From contig CAMKMD010000033.1 in the NCBI GenBank assembly GCA_946413815.1, forward strand, positions 1 to 43,702: 43,702 nt of DNA, written 5' to 3'. This DNA comes from an uncultured Ruminococcus sp. (GTDB lineage: Bacteria > Bacillota > Clostridia > Oscillospirales > Ruminococcaceae). The notes beneath the pieces were generated by a model. That model was not told the DNA's origin. It worked only from the letters and a program-made list of their open reading frames with translations, and did no database searches. This document shows, one piece after another, positions 1 through 6,800 of this stretch (position 1 is the first letter of the stretch; each line of letters begins with the position of its first letter). The position numbers were made by a program, and so were the translations under genes.

Positions 1-18
1 GCTTTCAGCCCTTGACCT

Positions 19-44
19 GACCAAAGGGGCGTGCCCCTTTGGAA
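19..44. repeat. Perfect 10-bp inverted repeat
   Basis: The sequence shows CCAAAGGGGC, a GT spacer and GCCCCTTTGG, a perfect hairpin of 10 base pairs. It lies between the end of an unseen left-hand gene and the thioredoxin operon. There is no T run directly after it, so it is more likely a dispersed palindromic repeat or a weak terminator than a classical one. Confidence 0.6.
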
Positions 45-95
45 TCCCAAACGTTAGGTTTTATCGCTGAAACCATCTTTTTTGACAAGCTGAGA

Positions 96-120
96 GGGGA
101 GCGAAAAGCTCCCCTTTTTA
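96..120 (+). terminator. Rho-independent terminator, rightward
   Basis: GGGGAGC (96-102) pairs with GCTCCCC (108-114) around a GAAAA loop and is followed by TTTTT. The T run is on the plus strand, so it best serves a plus-strand gene to the left of the window. It lies 4 bp from the stop of trxA on the other strand and could also slow convergent transcription. Confidence 0.75.
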
Positions 121-123
121 CTC

Positions 124-444
124 TTATTTCAGTCCCACGAAATCAAGGACCTGTTCCTTGTTCCTGTATCCGACAGTTGTCCTGTGAACAGCGCCGTCCT
201 TGACAAGCACCAGCATAGGTATGGACTCCGCTCTGAATGCCATTGCAAGCTCAGGCTGCTCGTCCACGTTTATCTTGCCGACTTTCAGCTTTCCGTCATA
301 CTCGTCAGCTATCTCCTCAATGATGGGTGAAAGCATCATGCAGGGTCCGCACCAGCTTGCCCAGAGGTCAAGAAGTATGGGTTCGCCCTTGTAGTTTCTT
401 ACCTCTTCATCGAAATTTTCCTTTGTGATGATTATCTCAGCCAT
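124..444 (-). CDS. trxA: Thioredoxin
   Basis: Cytosolic thiol-disulfide oxidoreductase of 106 residues, the usual length. The active site WCGPC is at residues 31-35 and the cis-proline loop reads SIP at 74-76. It starts 3 nt after the stop of the small FTR-like gene, so the two are almost certainly co-transcribed and translationally coupled. The context (flavodiiron protein, FTR-like protein, thioredoxin) suggests that its reductant may be the neighbouring Fe-S/disulfide protein rather than, or as well as, an NADPH thioredoxin reductase; that part is inference. The family call is secure. Confidence 0.96.
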   Translation of the reverse strand: MAEIIITKENFDEEVRNYKGEPILLDLWASWCGPCMMLSPIIEEIADEYDGKLKVGKINVDEQPELAMAFRAESIPMLVLVKDGAVHRTTVGYRNKEQVLDFVGLK

Positions 445-447
445 AAC

Positions 448-651
448 TCAGTCCTCCTTTGACTTGTAGTAAAGCATACAGTGGCAGAAGCCCTCGAAAT
501 CCGGATCTGCGATCTGATCTCTGAACTCCTTGCACATACATTTGTTCTCGGGTGTCTTTGCAAGTCTGCACGGACAATATCCGTCCTTCATCTTGAGTCC
601 TTCCTTGATCCTTGCAACAACTTCCTTGTCGGGATTAAGTGTTATCTTCAT
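448..651 (-). CDS. Ferredoxin-thioredoxin reductase catalytic-chain-like protein
   Basis: A 67-residue protein with three paired-cysteine motifs: CPC at 26-28, CMC at 38-40 and CHC at 56-58. This CPC/CxC/CHC pattern is the hallmark of the catalytic subunit of ferredoxin:thioredoxin reductase, where a [4Fe-4S] cluster sits beside a redox-active disulfide and passes electrons one at a time to a thioredoxin disulfide. The spacing (9 residues, then 15) differs from the plant and cyanobacterial enzyme (16, then 8), and the protein is much shorter, resembling stand-alone versions in anaerobes. No variable subunit is nearby. It sits between fprA (31-nt gap) and trxA (3-nt gap), which makes this thioredoxin the probable partner. 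The enzymatic role is inferred. Confidence 0.8.
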   Translation of the reverse strand: MKITLNPDKEVVARIKEGLKMKDGYCPCRLAKTPENKCMCKEFRDQIADPDFEGFCHCMLYYKSKED

Positions 652-682
652 AACTGCCTCCTTCCGGACGGAAGCACCGTCC

Positions 683-1843
683 TTACTTCATAAGCTCGTC
701 CGCCATAGCCTCAAGCTGTGTTATGTTCTCAGCCTTCAGACCTGACTTGATGGAAACTGTTGTATCTGTGAATGTTATGTCCTTTGATTTCTCGAACATA
801 CCCCTTATCACCTTTGCAGCCATAGGTGCCCAGCTGCCGTTCTCGATGATACCGATGGTTCTCTTCTGATAGTTGCGCTCTGTGAGGTCGCTGATGAACT
901 GCTTCATGAAGGGGAAGATATCAGCATTGTAAGTCGTGGTCGCAAGAACTATCTTGCCGTAGCGGAATGCGTCCTCCACTGACTCTGCCATATCCTCTCT
1001 TGCAAGGTCTGCTATAGCTACCTTCGGGCAGCCCTTTGCCTCCAGCAGCTCCTTCAGCTTCTCGGCAGCCTTCTTTGTGTTGCCGTATACAGATGTGTAA
1101 GCTATGAACACACCCTCGCTCTCCACGCCGTAGGATGACCAGGTATCATAGAGACCGAGATAGTAACCGAGGTTCTCACTGAGCACCGGTCCGTGCAGCG
1201 GGCAGATAGTCTGTATATCAAGTGCGCCTGCCTTCTTGAGAAGTGCCTGCACCTGAGCGCCGTACTTTCCTACTATACCAAAGTAGTATCTGCGTGCCTC
1301 GCAGGCCCAGTCCTCCTCAACGTCGAGAGCGCCGAACTTTCCGAAGCCGTCAGCGGAGAAGAATACCTTGTCCTTCCTGTCGTATGTCATCATTACCTCA
1401 GGCCAGTGAACCATGGGAGCGAATACGAACTGAAGCTCATGTGAACCAAGTGAGAGTACTTCACCGTCCTTGACTGTGAGAGTCCTGTCACCAAGGTCGA
1501 GGCCCTCAAAGAAGTTTGCCATCATGGGGAAGGTCTTTGCGTTGCCGACAACGACTGCCTCGGGATATTTATTTACGAATTTAACTATATTAGCTGAATG
1601 GTCAGGCTCCATGTGCTGTACAATAAGGTAGTCAGGCTTTCTGTCTCCGAGTACTTCTCCGAGGTTTGCCAGCCACTGCTCACCGAATTTTGCATCCACT
1701 GTATCAAATACAGCGATCTTATCATCTGCTATAACATAGGAATTATAAGCCATGCCATTCGGGACATCATACTGTCCCTCAAAGAGATCTATGTCATGAT
1801 CGTTGACGCCGATGTAATAGATATCGTTTGTAACTTTGTTCAT
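683..1843 (-). CDS. fprA: A-type flavoprotein (flavodiiron protein)
   Basis: A 386-residue flavodiiron protein, which in anaerobes reduces O2 to water (or NO to N2O) at a di-iron centre in the cytosol. The N-terminal metallo-beta-lactamase-like domain carries the diiron ligand motif HMEPDHS at residues 77-83 and a later histidine in CPLHGP. The C-terminal flavodoxin-like domain begins near residue 247 with an FMN phosphate loop (TSVYGNT). No rubredoxin or flavin-reductase extension is present, so it is the short class A form and needs an external electron donor. It is the first gene of an operon with the FTR-like protein and trxA, pointing to oxygen or disulfide stress defence. Confidence 0.94.
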   Translation of the reverse strand: MNKVTNDIYYIGVNDHDIDLFEGQYDVPNGMAYNSYVIADDKIAVFDTVDAKFGEQWLANLGEVLGDRKPDYLIVQHMEPDHSANIVKFVNKYPEAVVVGNAKTFPMMANFFEGLDLGDRTLTVKDGEVLSLGSHELQFVFAPMVHWPEVMMTYDRKDKVFFSADGFGKFGALDVEEDWACEARRYYFGIVGKYGAQVQALLKKAGALDIQTICPLHGPVLSENLGYYLGLYDTWSSYGVESEGVFIAYTSVYGNTKKAAEKLKELLEAKGCPKVAIADLAREDMAESVEDAFRYGKIVLATTTYNADIFPFMKQFISDLTERNYQKRTIGIIENGSWAPMAAKVIRGMFEKSKDITFTDTTVSIKSGLKAENITQLEAMADELMK

Positions 1844-2397
1844 CTAAGGGTACCTCTTTCAATGTATTTTGTGACAGAAAGGCTTGTTCTATTTGTCTTT
1901 ATCACAGTAACATTATACCATATATGCGTCTGTGTGAATAGTGACATTTGCAACACTTCAAGACTTTTTTATCGGAAAGCGCTGTATTCCTGAAGTCTTC
2001 CCGAAGATATGTTCTGCATTCCGCATGACTGATTCTGTCACCTTTATTAACGTTCACTAACAGGGTATTTGCCTGTTCTTCGGGCAGGGGAGTGGGGGAG
2101 AGAGTGCAGGATAGAGGGAGGGGAGGGGTCAGTGCAGGCAAGAATATGTCATTCATCGGAAAGGAGGAGTTCATAAGCCGGAGAAAACTGCCAGCCGGAA
2201 TCCTCTGACAGTTACGGCTGACAGTGTGTTGCTGGAACTGATTCTGTCACATCATGACAGAACCGCAAGGCGAAGATACGCTGTTTTTATGACAGGAGAA
2301 AATTCTTTTGTTCCCCCCTTTCCTGCTCTCTGAAAGCGTGAAAATTCATGCTTAACACTGTATCATAAAGGGCATAATATATAAGGGAGGTGATAGG
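1844..2397. other. Intergenic region upstream of fprA
   Basis: This 554-bp gap holds the fprA promoter near its left edge, a purine-rich stretch around 2085-2130, and a perfect palindrome TTCTGTCA-5 nt-TGACAGAA at 2242-2262. The nonamer TTCTGTCAC or its complement also occurs at 1871-1879 and 2033-2041, so the three copies could be operators. No convincing protein-coding frame was seen before the small ORF at 2398. Confidence 0.5.
1912..1921 (-). promoter_or_regulatory. Extended -10 promoter element of fprA
   Basis: On the minus strand a TATAAT hexamer is preceded by TGG, an extended -10. The matching -35 is weak (TATTCA at 17 nt spacing). The start codon of fprA is about 70 nt downstream. 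A weak -35 fits an activated or stress-regulated promoter. Confidence 0.55.
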
Positions 2398-2505
2398 ATG
2401 ACAGGTTTCATCATCGGTACGCTGTTCGGCGGAACAGTCGGAGTCTTTGCTATGTGTCTCTGCACCGCTGCAAAGATCGCGGATATCAGAAGCGGTATAG
2501 AATAA
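2398..2505 (+). CDS. Small membrane protein, DUF3789-like
   Basis: A 35-residue ORF, starting MTGFIIGTLFGG and ending IADIRSGIE, preceded by a strong ribosome-binding site (GGGAGGTGATAGG) directly before the ATG. It has one predicted transmembrane helix (residues 2-24) with a GTLFGGTVG glycine pattern and a short charged tail. The layout resembles the tiny DUF3789 proteins often carried on conjugative and other mobile elements in Firmicutes. Function is unknown. It is the only plus-strand gene on this arm, and is isolated between fprA and serS. Confidence 0.6.
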   Translation: MTGFIIGTLFGGTVGVFAMCLCTAAKIADIRSGIE

Positions 2506-2540
2506 GAAAAGCCGCAGCTTCCTGTGGGGAAAGCTGCGGC
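2506..2540 (-). terminator. Terminator of serS
   Basis: GCCGCAGCTT (2511-2520) pairs perfectly with AAGCTGCGGC (2531-2540). On the minus strand the stem is followed by TTTTCTT, so it ends the soj-spo0J-serS transcript. It also lies just after the stop of the small plus-strand ORF and may serve both directions. Confidence 0.85.
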
Positions 2541-2560
2541 CGATTTCTTGTATAATGTTT

Positions 2561-3853
2561 TTACTTTTTCTCCGGTACCTTGATAATATCCTTGCGCATA
2601 TAGTACTGGAGAGCCTTCGGGATACGGATGGAGCCGTCCTCGTTGAGGTTGTTCTCAACGAATGCTATAAGCATTCTCGGAGGTGCCACAACGGTATTGT
2701 TAAGGGTGTGGGGGAAGTACTTTGTGCCGTCCTCAGCCTTTACTCTGATGCCGAGACGTCTTGCCTGTGCATCGCCCAGGTTTGAACAGCTTCCAACCTC
2801 GAAGTACTTCTTCTGACGGGGTGACCATGCCTCAACATCGATGCTCTTTACCTTCAGGTCAGCAAGGTCGCCGGAGCAGCACTCCAGTGTACGTACAGGG
2901 ATATCCAGTGAGCGGAAGAACTCAACTGTGTAGCTGTAAAGCTTGTGGAACCAGTCCATGGACTCCTCAGGCTTACATACAACTACCATTTCCTGCTTCT
3001 CGAACTGGTGGATACGGTATACTCCCCTCTCCTCGATACCCTTGGAGCCTACCTCCTTACGGAAGCAGGGTGAGTAGCTGGTGAGAGTCTGGGGAAGGTC
3101 GCTCTCGGGAAGGATGGTATCAATGAACTTTCCTATCATGGAGTGCTCGGATGTGCCGATGAGGTAGAGATCCTCGCCCTCGATCTTGTACATCATGTTT
3201 GCCATATCATCGAAGCTCATAACGCCTGTTACAACTGCGCTTCTTATCATGAAGGGCGGGATGTAGTAGGTGAAGCCCTTGTCTATCATGAAATCTCTTG
3301 CATAGGAGAGGATGCAGCTCTGGAGCTGTGCGATATCGCCCTTGAGGTAGTAGAAGCCGTTTCCGCTGGTGCTTCTTGCGCTGTCGATATCGATACCGTT
3401 TACTCTCTCCATGATATCTACATGGTAGGGAACCTCGAAATCAGGTACAGCAGGCTCGCCGAACTTCTCAACCTCTACGTTCTCGCTGTCGTCCTTGCCT
3501 ACGGGAACGCTGTCGTCGATGATGTTGGGTATAACCATCATGATATCCTTTATCTCGCCCTCAAGCTTTGTCTCAAGCTCCTCCATAGCGGTGAGCTTTT
3601 CGCCCAGCTCTGTTACCTCAGCCTTGGCCTTCTCAGCCTCCTCCTTCATGCCCTTTGCCATGAAGCCGCCGATCTCCTTGCTGCGTACCTTACGCTCGTT
3701 GCGGAGGCCGTCACAGGCTGTCTTGGTCTCTCTGTACTTCTTATCGAGCTCTACTACCTTGTCCACGAGCTCCAGCTTTTCATCCTGGAACTTCTTCTTT
3801 ATGTTCTCCTTGACGAGCTCCGGGTTTGTTCTTATAAGTTTAATGTCGATCAT
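2561..3853 (-). CDS. serS: Seryl-tRNA synthetase
   Basis: A 430-residue class II aminoacyl-tRNA synthetase charging tRNA-Ser in the cytosol. An N-terminal antiparallel coiled coil (about residues 28-105, Lys/Glu rich) that would grip the tRNA variable arm is clear. The catalytic core shows the serine-site GTSEHS stretch, motif 2 (FRKE, then GVYRIHQFEKQE) and motif 3 (RMLIAFVENN) near the C-terminus. The length is normal. It lies 15 nt after spo0J with its own ribosome-binding site (AAGGAG), so it is probably read from the soj promoter. No T-box leader is present, unlike many Firmicute serS genes. The same spo0J-serS neighbourhood is known around Bacillus-type origins. Confidence 0.97.
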   Translation of the reverse strand: MIDIKLIRTNPELVKENIKKKFQDEKLELVDKVVELDKKYRETKTACDGLRNERKVRSKEIGGFMAKGMKEEAEKAKAEVTELGEKLTAMEELETKLEGEIKDIMMVIPNIIDDSVPVGKDDSENVEVEKFGEPAVPDFEVPYHVDIMERVNGIDIDSARSTSGNGFYYLKGDIAQLQSCILSYARDFMIDKGFTYYIPPFMIRSAVVTGVMSFDDMANMMYKIEGEDLYLIGTSEHSMIGKFIDTILPESDLPQTLTSYSPCFRKEVGSKGIEERGVYRIHQFEKQEMVVVCKPEESMDWFHKLYSYTVEFFRSLDIPVRTLECCSGDLADLKVKSIDVEAWSPRQKKYFEVGSCSNLGDAQARRLGIRVKAEDGTKYFPHTLNNTVVAPPRMLIAFVENNLNEDGSIRIPKALQYYMRKDIIKVPEKK

Positions 3854-3868
3854 TTCCTGATATCTCCT

Positions 3869-4720
3869 TTATTCTTCTCCTGCAAGGATCTCTGCGAGCC
3901 CTGCAAGGTCTTCCTTATCATAAAATTCAAGGACGAGAACGCCCTTGTTCTTGCCGAAGTCTATCTTTACCTTGCGGCCGAGGCGCTCTTTAAGGGAGAG
4001 CTCCATCTCCACAAAGTAGTTGTCAATGCGCTTGTCGGAGGCTTCTGCGGGGGCAGAACCTTTGTTTTCCTCAAGCTGTGCCAGTTTCTCCACCTGACGG
4101 ACTGTAAGACCGCCGCCGGCAGCCTTTTTCGCTGTATCCACCAGCAGCTTTTCATCGGAGAACGCCAGCAGAGCCTTTGCATGGCCGGCCGAGAGGTCTC
4201 CGTCCTCTATCAGCTTCTGCACCTTGTCGGGCAGCGAGAGCATACGTATGGAGTTTGCAATAGCCGAACGTGAGCGTCCGACCAGCTTTGCCACTTCATC
4301 CTGCGTCATATCGTACTTCTCAATAAGCTCGCTGTATCCGTTAGCTTCCTCTATCGGGTTGAGATTCTCTCTCTGGAGGTTCTCGATTATCGCGATCTGC
4401 ATGGTCTGTGAGTCGCTGAGCTCACGTACAGTTACCGGTACCTCGTCAAGACCGAGCATACGTGCCGCACGCCAGCGCCTTTCGCCTGCAACTATCTGAT
4501 AGCTGCCGGTACTGAGAGGTCTGACGAGTATGGGCTGAATCATGCCATGCTCCCGGATAGACTCAGCCAGCGCATTGATAGCATCCTCGCTGAAGGTCTT
4601 TCTCGGCTGGTCACGGTTCGGCTCTATCTCCGAGACTCTGAGAGTCTTCTTAACCTGTATATCGGTAGTGTTGTCCATAAACAGCGTGTCAAGACCTTTG
4701 CCTAATCCACCTTTTGCCAT
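3869..4720 (-). CDS. spo0J: Chromosome-partitioning protein ParB/Spo0J
   Basis: A 283-residue CTP-dependent DNA clamp that loads at parS sites near the origin, recruits SMC and is moved by ParA/Soj. The N-terminal CTPase domain shows the canonical GERRWRAA box at residues 79-86 and the ENLQREN stretch after it. A helix-turn-helix (MTQDEVAKLVGRSRSAIANS) follows, then a charged C-terminal dimerisation region. The start MAKGGLGKGLDTLF is the usual ParB opening, and its LGKGLD motif is the segment that stimulates the ParA ATPase in this family. It is 36 nt downstream of soj, in one operon with soj and serS. Confidence 0.96.
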   Translation of the reverse strand: MAKGGLGKGLDTLFMDNTTDIQVKKTLRVSEIEPNRDQPRKTFSEDAINALAESIREHGMIQPILVRPLSTGSYQIVAGERRWRAARMLGLDEVPVTVRELSDSQTMQIAIIENLQRENLNPIEEANGYSELIEKYDMTQDEVAKLVGRSRSAIANSIRMLSLPDKVQKLIEDGDLSAGHAKALLAFSDEKLLVDTAKKAAGGGLTVRQVEKLAQLEENKGSAPAEASDKRIDNYFVEMELSLKERLGRKVKIDFGKNKGVLVLEFYDKEDLAGLAEILAGEE

Positions 4721-4756
4721 ATGTTACACCCCGGAACACCGGACTTCCTTTCCTTA

Positions 4757-5575
4757 TTATTCTTTATTCTTTATGAAATTGAATATGCCTCTGCGCTTCT
4801 TCTCCTTGAGGACAAGCGGCTCGCCTAAGAATTCATGGCCGAGAAGCTCATAAGCATCCGCACCCTTCGACGACTTGTCGTAGTACATTACAGGCTTTCC
4901 GTGGCTTGGCGACTCGGATATACGCACGTTTCTCGGTATCTTTGTCTCGAACACCTTGCCCGGGAAGTGGCTCTCCACCTCAGATACAACATCATTCGAC
5001 AGATTGAGTCTCGCATCGAACATGGTGAAGAGTATACCTCTGATATCGATAGTCGGATTATAGTTATTGCGCACTATCTTTATAGTGTTCCTGAGCTGCG
5101 AGAGTCCCTCAAGTGCATAGAATTCAGCAAGCATGGGCACAATAACGCCGTCGCAGGCCACAAGAGCGTTGATAGTTATCTGTCCGAGAGAAGGCGGGCA
5201 GTCTATAAAGATATAATCATAGCTGTCCTTGACTGTCAGGAGCGCCATTTTCATCCTGTTCATACGGTTTTCCATATCAACAAGCTCCATTTCGGCGCCT
5301 GCAAGCTGCTCATTCGCCGGTATTACCGACACGTTTTCACACTCAGTCTCCCTGACTGCCTCTGCAACTCTTGCTCTGCCTGTCAGTATTTCATAGGTGG
5401 TATCTTCTACTCCCTTTTTTGAGATGCCGTAACCAGTAGTGGTATTACCCTGCGGGTCAGCGTCTACACAAAGCACCTTATAGCCCCGTGAACCGAGATA
5501 AGCTGCAAGGTTCACGACTGTTGTAGACTTTCCTACACCGCCCTTCTGATTTGCGACTGCAAATATTTTACCCAT
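4757..5575 (-). CDS. soj: Chromosome-partitioning ATPase ParA/Soj
   Basis: A 272-residue deviant-Walker ATPase of the MinD/ParA family that binds DNA non-specifically as an ATP dimer and, with Spo0J, positions the origin and tunes DnaA. The deviant Walker A box KGGVGKST is at residues 11-18, and the Walker B-like FIDCPPSLG stretch is near 124-132. The length is slightly above the Bacillus protein (253) because of a basic C-terminal tail (KEKKRRGIFNFIKNKE) that may add DNA or membrane contact. It is first in the soj-spo0J-serS operon and has a good promoter and four parS sites directly upstream. Confidence 0.96.
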   Translation of the reverse strand: MGKIFAVANQKGGVGKSTTVVNLAAYLGSRGYKVLCVDADPQGNTTTGYGISKKGVEDTTYEILTGRARVAEAVRETECENVSVIPANEQLAGAEMELVDMENRMNRMKMALLTVKDSYDYIFIDCPPSLGQITINALVACDGVIVPMLAEFYALEGLSQLRNTIKIVRNNYNPTIDIRGILFTMFDARLNLSNDVVSEVESHFPGKVFETKIPRNVRISESPSHGKPVMYYDKSSKGADAYELLGHEFLGEPLVLKEKKRRGIFNFIKNKE

Positions 5576-5620
5576 AGGATCTTCCTTTCATATTCCGCCA
5601 TATTGCGGCGCTATACTTTT

Positions 5621-5649
5621 ATTATAGCACTATGGGATGCTTTTGTAAA
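5621..5649 (-). promoter_or_regulatory. SigA-type promoter of soj
   Basis: On the minus strand TTTACA, a 17-nt spacer and TATAAT with an upstream TGC make a near-consensus extended promoter about 40 nt before the soj start. The first parS site begins 19 bp upstream of the -35, so a ParB clamp could repress it. Confidence 0.8.
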
Positions 5650-5667
5650 TAGCAAAGAGCCTTTTTT

Positions 5668-5683
5668 TGTTCCACGTGGAACA
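5668..5683. promoter_or_regulatory. parS site 1
   Basis: TGTTCCACGTGGAACA is a perfect 16-bp palindrome and a close match to the Firmicute parS consensus TGTTTCACGTGAAACA. It would be the ParB/Spo0J loading site nearest to the soj promoter. Confidence 0.93.
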
Positions 5684-5763
5684 TTTTCATCAATTTGACC
5701 TACTTATTACCCGGCTGATACCCTGTTTTTCACCTGTATCAGTCTTGTTACCTCTGTCCAAAT

Positions 5764-5779
5764 TGTTCCACGTGGAACA
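5764..5779. promoter_or_regulatory. parS site 2
   Basis: A second exact copy of TGTTCCACGTGGAACA, in the soj-noc gap. Confidence 0.93.
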
Positions 5780-5802
5780 ATTACATATCCGGCTGCAAAA
5801 AA

Positions 5803-5818
5803 TGTTCCACGTGGAACA
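5803..5818. promoter_or_regulatory. parS site 3
   Basis: A third exact copy of TGTTCCACGTGGAACA, 23 bp from site 2. Confidence 0.93.
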
Positions 5819-5830
5819 TTTTATGAGAAT

Positions 5831-5846
5831 TGTTTCACGTGGAACA
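5831..5846. promoter_or_regulatory. parS site 4 (asymmetric)
   Basis: TGTTTCACGTGGAACA has one half-site like the Bacillus consensus and one like the local version, so it is a hybrid. It lies 3 bp from the stop codon of noc. Confidence 0.9.
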
Positions 5847-5849
5847 CTA

Positions 5850-6668
5850 TCATTTTGCACTCTGTATCGGTATCCTTACCCGATATTCGATATAATCATC
5901 ACTCTGTATCTTGCGGGAGTCAGCAGAGATGCCGGCAGCCTGCATAGTCTCCACGGCACGGTTTATAGTATTGATAAACACCCTGACATTCTGAAAGACC
6001 TTTGACCTTCGTTTATAGGAAGCCTTTTCCCGCTGCCTGCCGATGTAGTCGTCTATAAGCTTCTCCGTCCTGTCCACATTGAGATTGTTCTCTATGACGC
6101 GGTCAAGTATCTGCAGTCTCTCCTCAGGGCTTGCAAGCCGGAGAAGAGAGCGGGCATGGCGCTCAGTAAGATTGTGTTTCACAATGAACTCCTTTTCCGG
6201 CTGAGTAAGTCTGAGGAGTCGCAGCTTATTTGCTATGGTACTCTGAGCCTTACCAAGCTTTCCGGCAGCATCCTCCTGAGTCATGCCATAATGGGTAATA
6301 AGCTTCTCAATAGCTGCCGCCTCGTCGAAGAATGAAAGATCCTCCCTCTGTATGTTTTCTACAAGCGCAAGTATGGCAGAGTTTCTGTCACTTACTTCAT
6401 GAACAATACAGGGTACTGCTTCAAGACCGCACAGCTTAGCAGCTCTCAGTCTTCTTTCACGGGCGATGAGCTCAAAGAACTCTCCTATCTTACGGACTGA
6501 CAGAGGCTGGAGAATACCGTTCTGCCCGATGGACTCAGCAAGGGCTGAAAGCTCGGTATCCTGAAACCTCCTCCGTGGCTGGTGCGGATTCGGGATGATA
6601 CGTCCAACCTCGACCTCTATCACCCTTCCGATCTGTTTTTCCTTGGTAAAACTCAAAAATCCTGACAT
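5850..6668 (-). CDS. noc: ParB-like nucleoid occlusion protein Noc
   Basis: A second ParB-family protein. The start used here is the ATG giving MSGFLSF (272 residues), because GGAGG lies 9 nt upstream and a terminator and promoter lie just before; the longer frame would run into that terminator. The helix-turn-helix (LGKAQSTIANKLRLLRL) and following TERHAR are very close to Bacillus Noc, as is its place between rsmG and soj. Noc binds its own sites as a CTP clamp, joins the membrane through an N-terminal amphipathic helix and blocks division over the nucleoid; MSGFLSF could be that helix. The CTPase box reads ARERRLRA (residues 69-76), with Arg replacing the usual Gly. Noc rather than a second Spo0J is inferred from synteny. 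Confidence 0.85.
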   Translation of the reverse strand: MSGFLSFTKEKQIGRVIEVEVGRIIPNPHQPRRRFQDTELSALAESIGQNGILQPLSVRKIGEFFELIARERRLRAAKLCGLEAVPCIVHEVSDRNSAILALVENIQREDLSFFDEAAAIEKLITHYGMTQEDAAGKLGKAQSTIANKLRLLRLTQPEKEFIVKHNLTERHARSLLRLASPEERLQILDRVIENNLNVDRTEKLIDDYIGRQREKASYKRRSKVFQNVRVFINTINRAVETMQAAGISADSRKIQSDDYIEYRVRIPIQSAK

Positions 6669-6712
6669 TGTTGTTTCCTCCATTTCTTTACGGGCTTTTG
6701 CCCTCTGATATG

Positions 6713-6741
6713 ATTTTAGCATATACGGGAAATGGATTCTA
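6713..6741 (-). promoter_or_regulatory. Extended -10 promoter of noc
   Basis: On the minus strand TGC-TAAAAT gives an extended -10, with a weak TAGAAT at the -35 position (17-nt spacing). It sits between the rsmG terminator and the noc start. The spacer holds ATTTCCCG, half of the known Bacillus Noc-binding palindrome ATTTCCCGGGAAAT. Confidence 0.5.
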
Positions 6742-6744
6742 CAT

Positions 6745-6777
6745 GAAAAAACCGCCCGGATTCGTCCTCCGGGCGGG
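6745..6777 (-). terminator. Terminator of the mnmE-mnmG-rsmG operon
   Basis: CCGCCCGGA (6752-6760) pairs with TCCGGGCGG (6768-6776). On the minus strand the stem is followed by TTTTTTC. It separates rsmG from noc. Confidence 0.9.
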
Positions 6778-6800
6778 TAATATGACATTATTCAGCGGCA

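Noticed and set aside
3854..3868. T-box leader for serS
   Set aside because: Only 15 bases separate spo0J and serS, so no T-box fits.
3143..4273. A long plus-strand open frame of 376 codons
   Set aside because: It is antisense to serS and spo0J, is odd in amino-acid content and has no ribosome-binding site. Both minus-strand genes are certain.
6669..6788. Longer N-terminus for Noc
   Set aside because: It includes the rsmG terminator and the noc promoter. The ATG at 6668 has a good ribosome-binding site.
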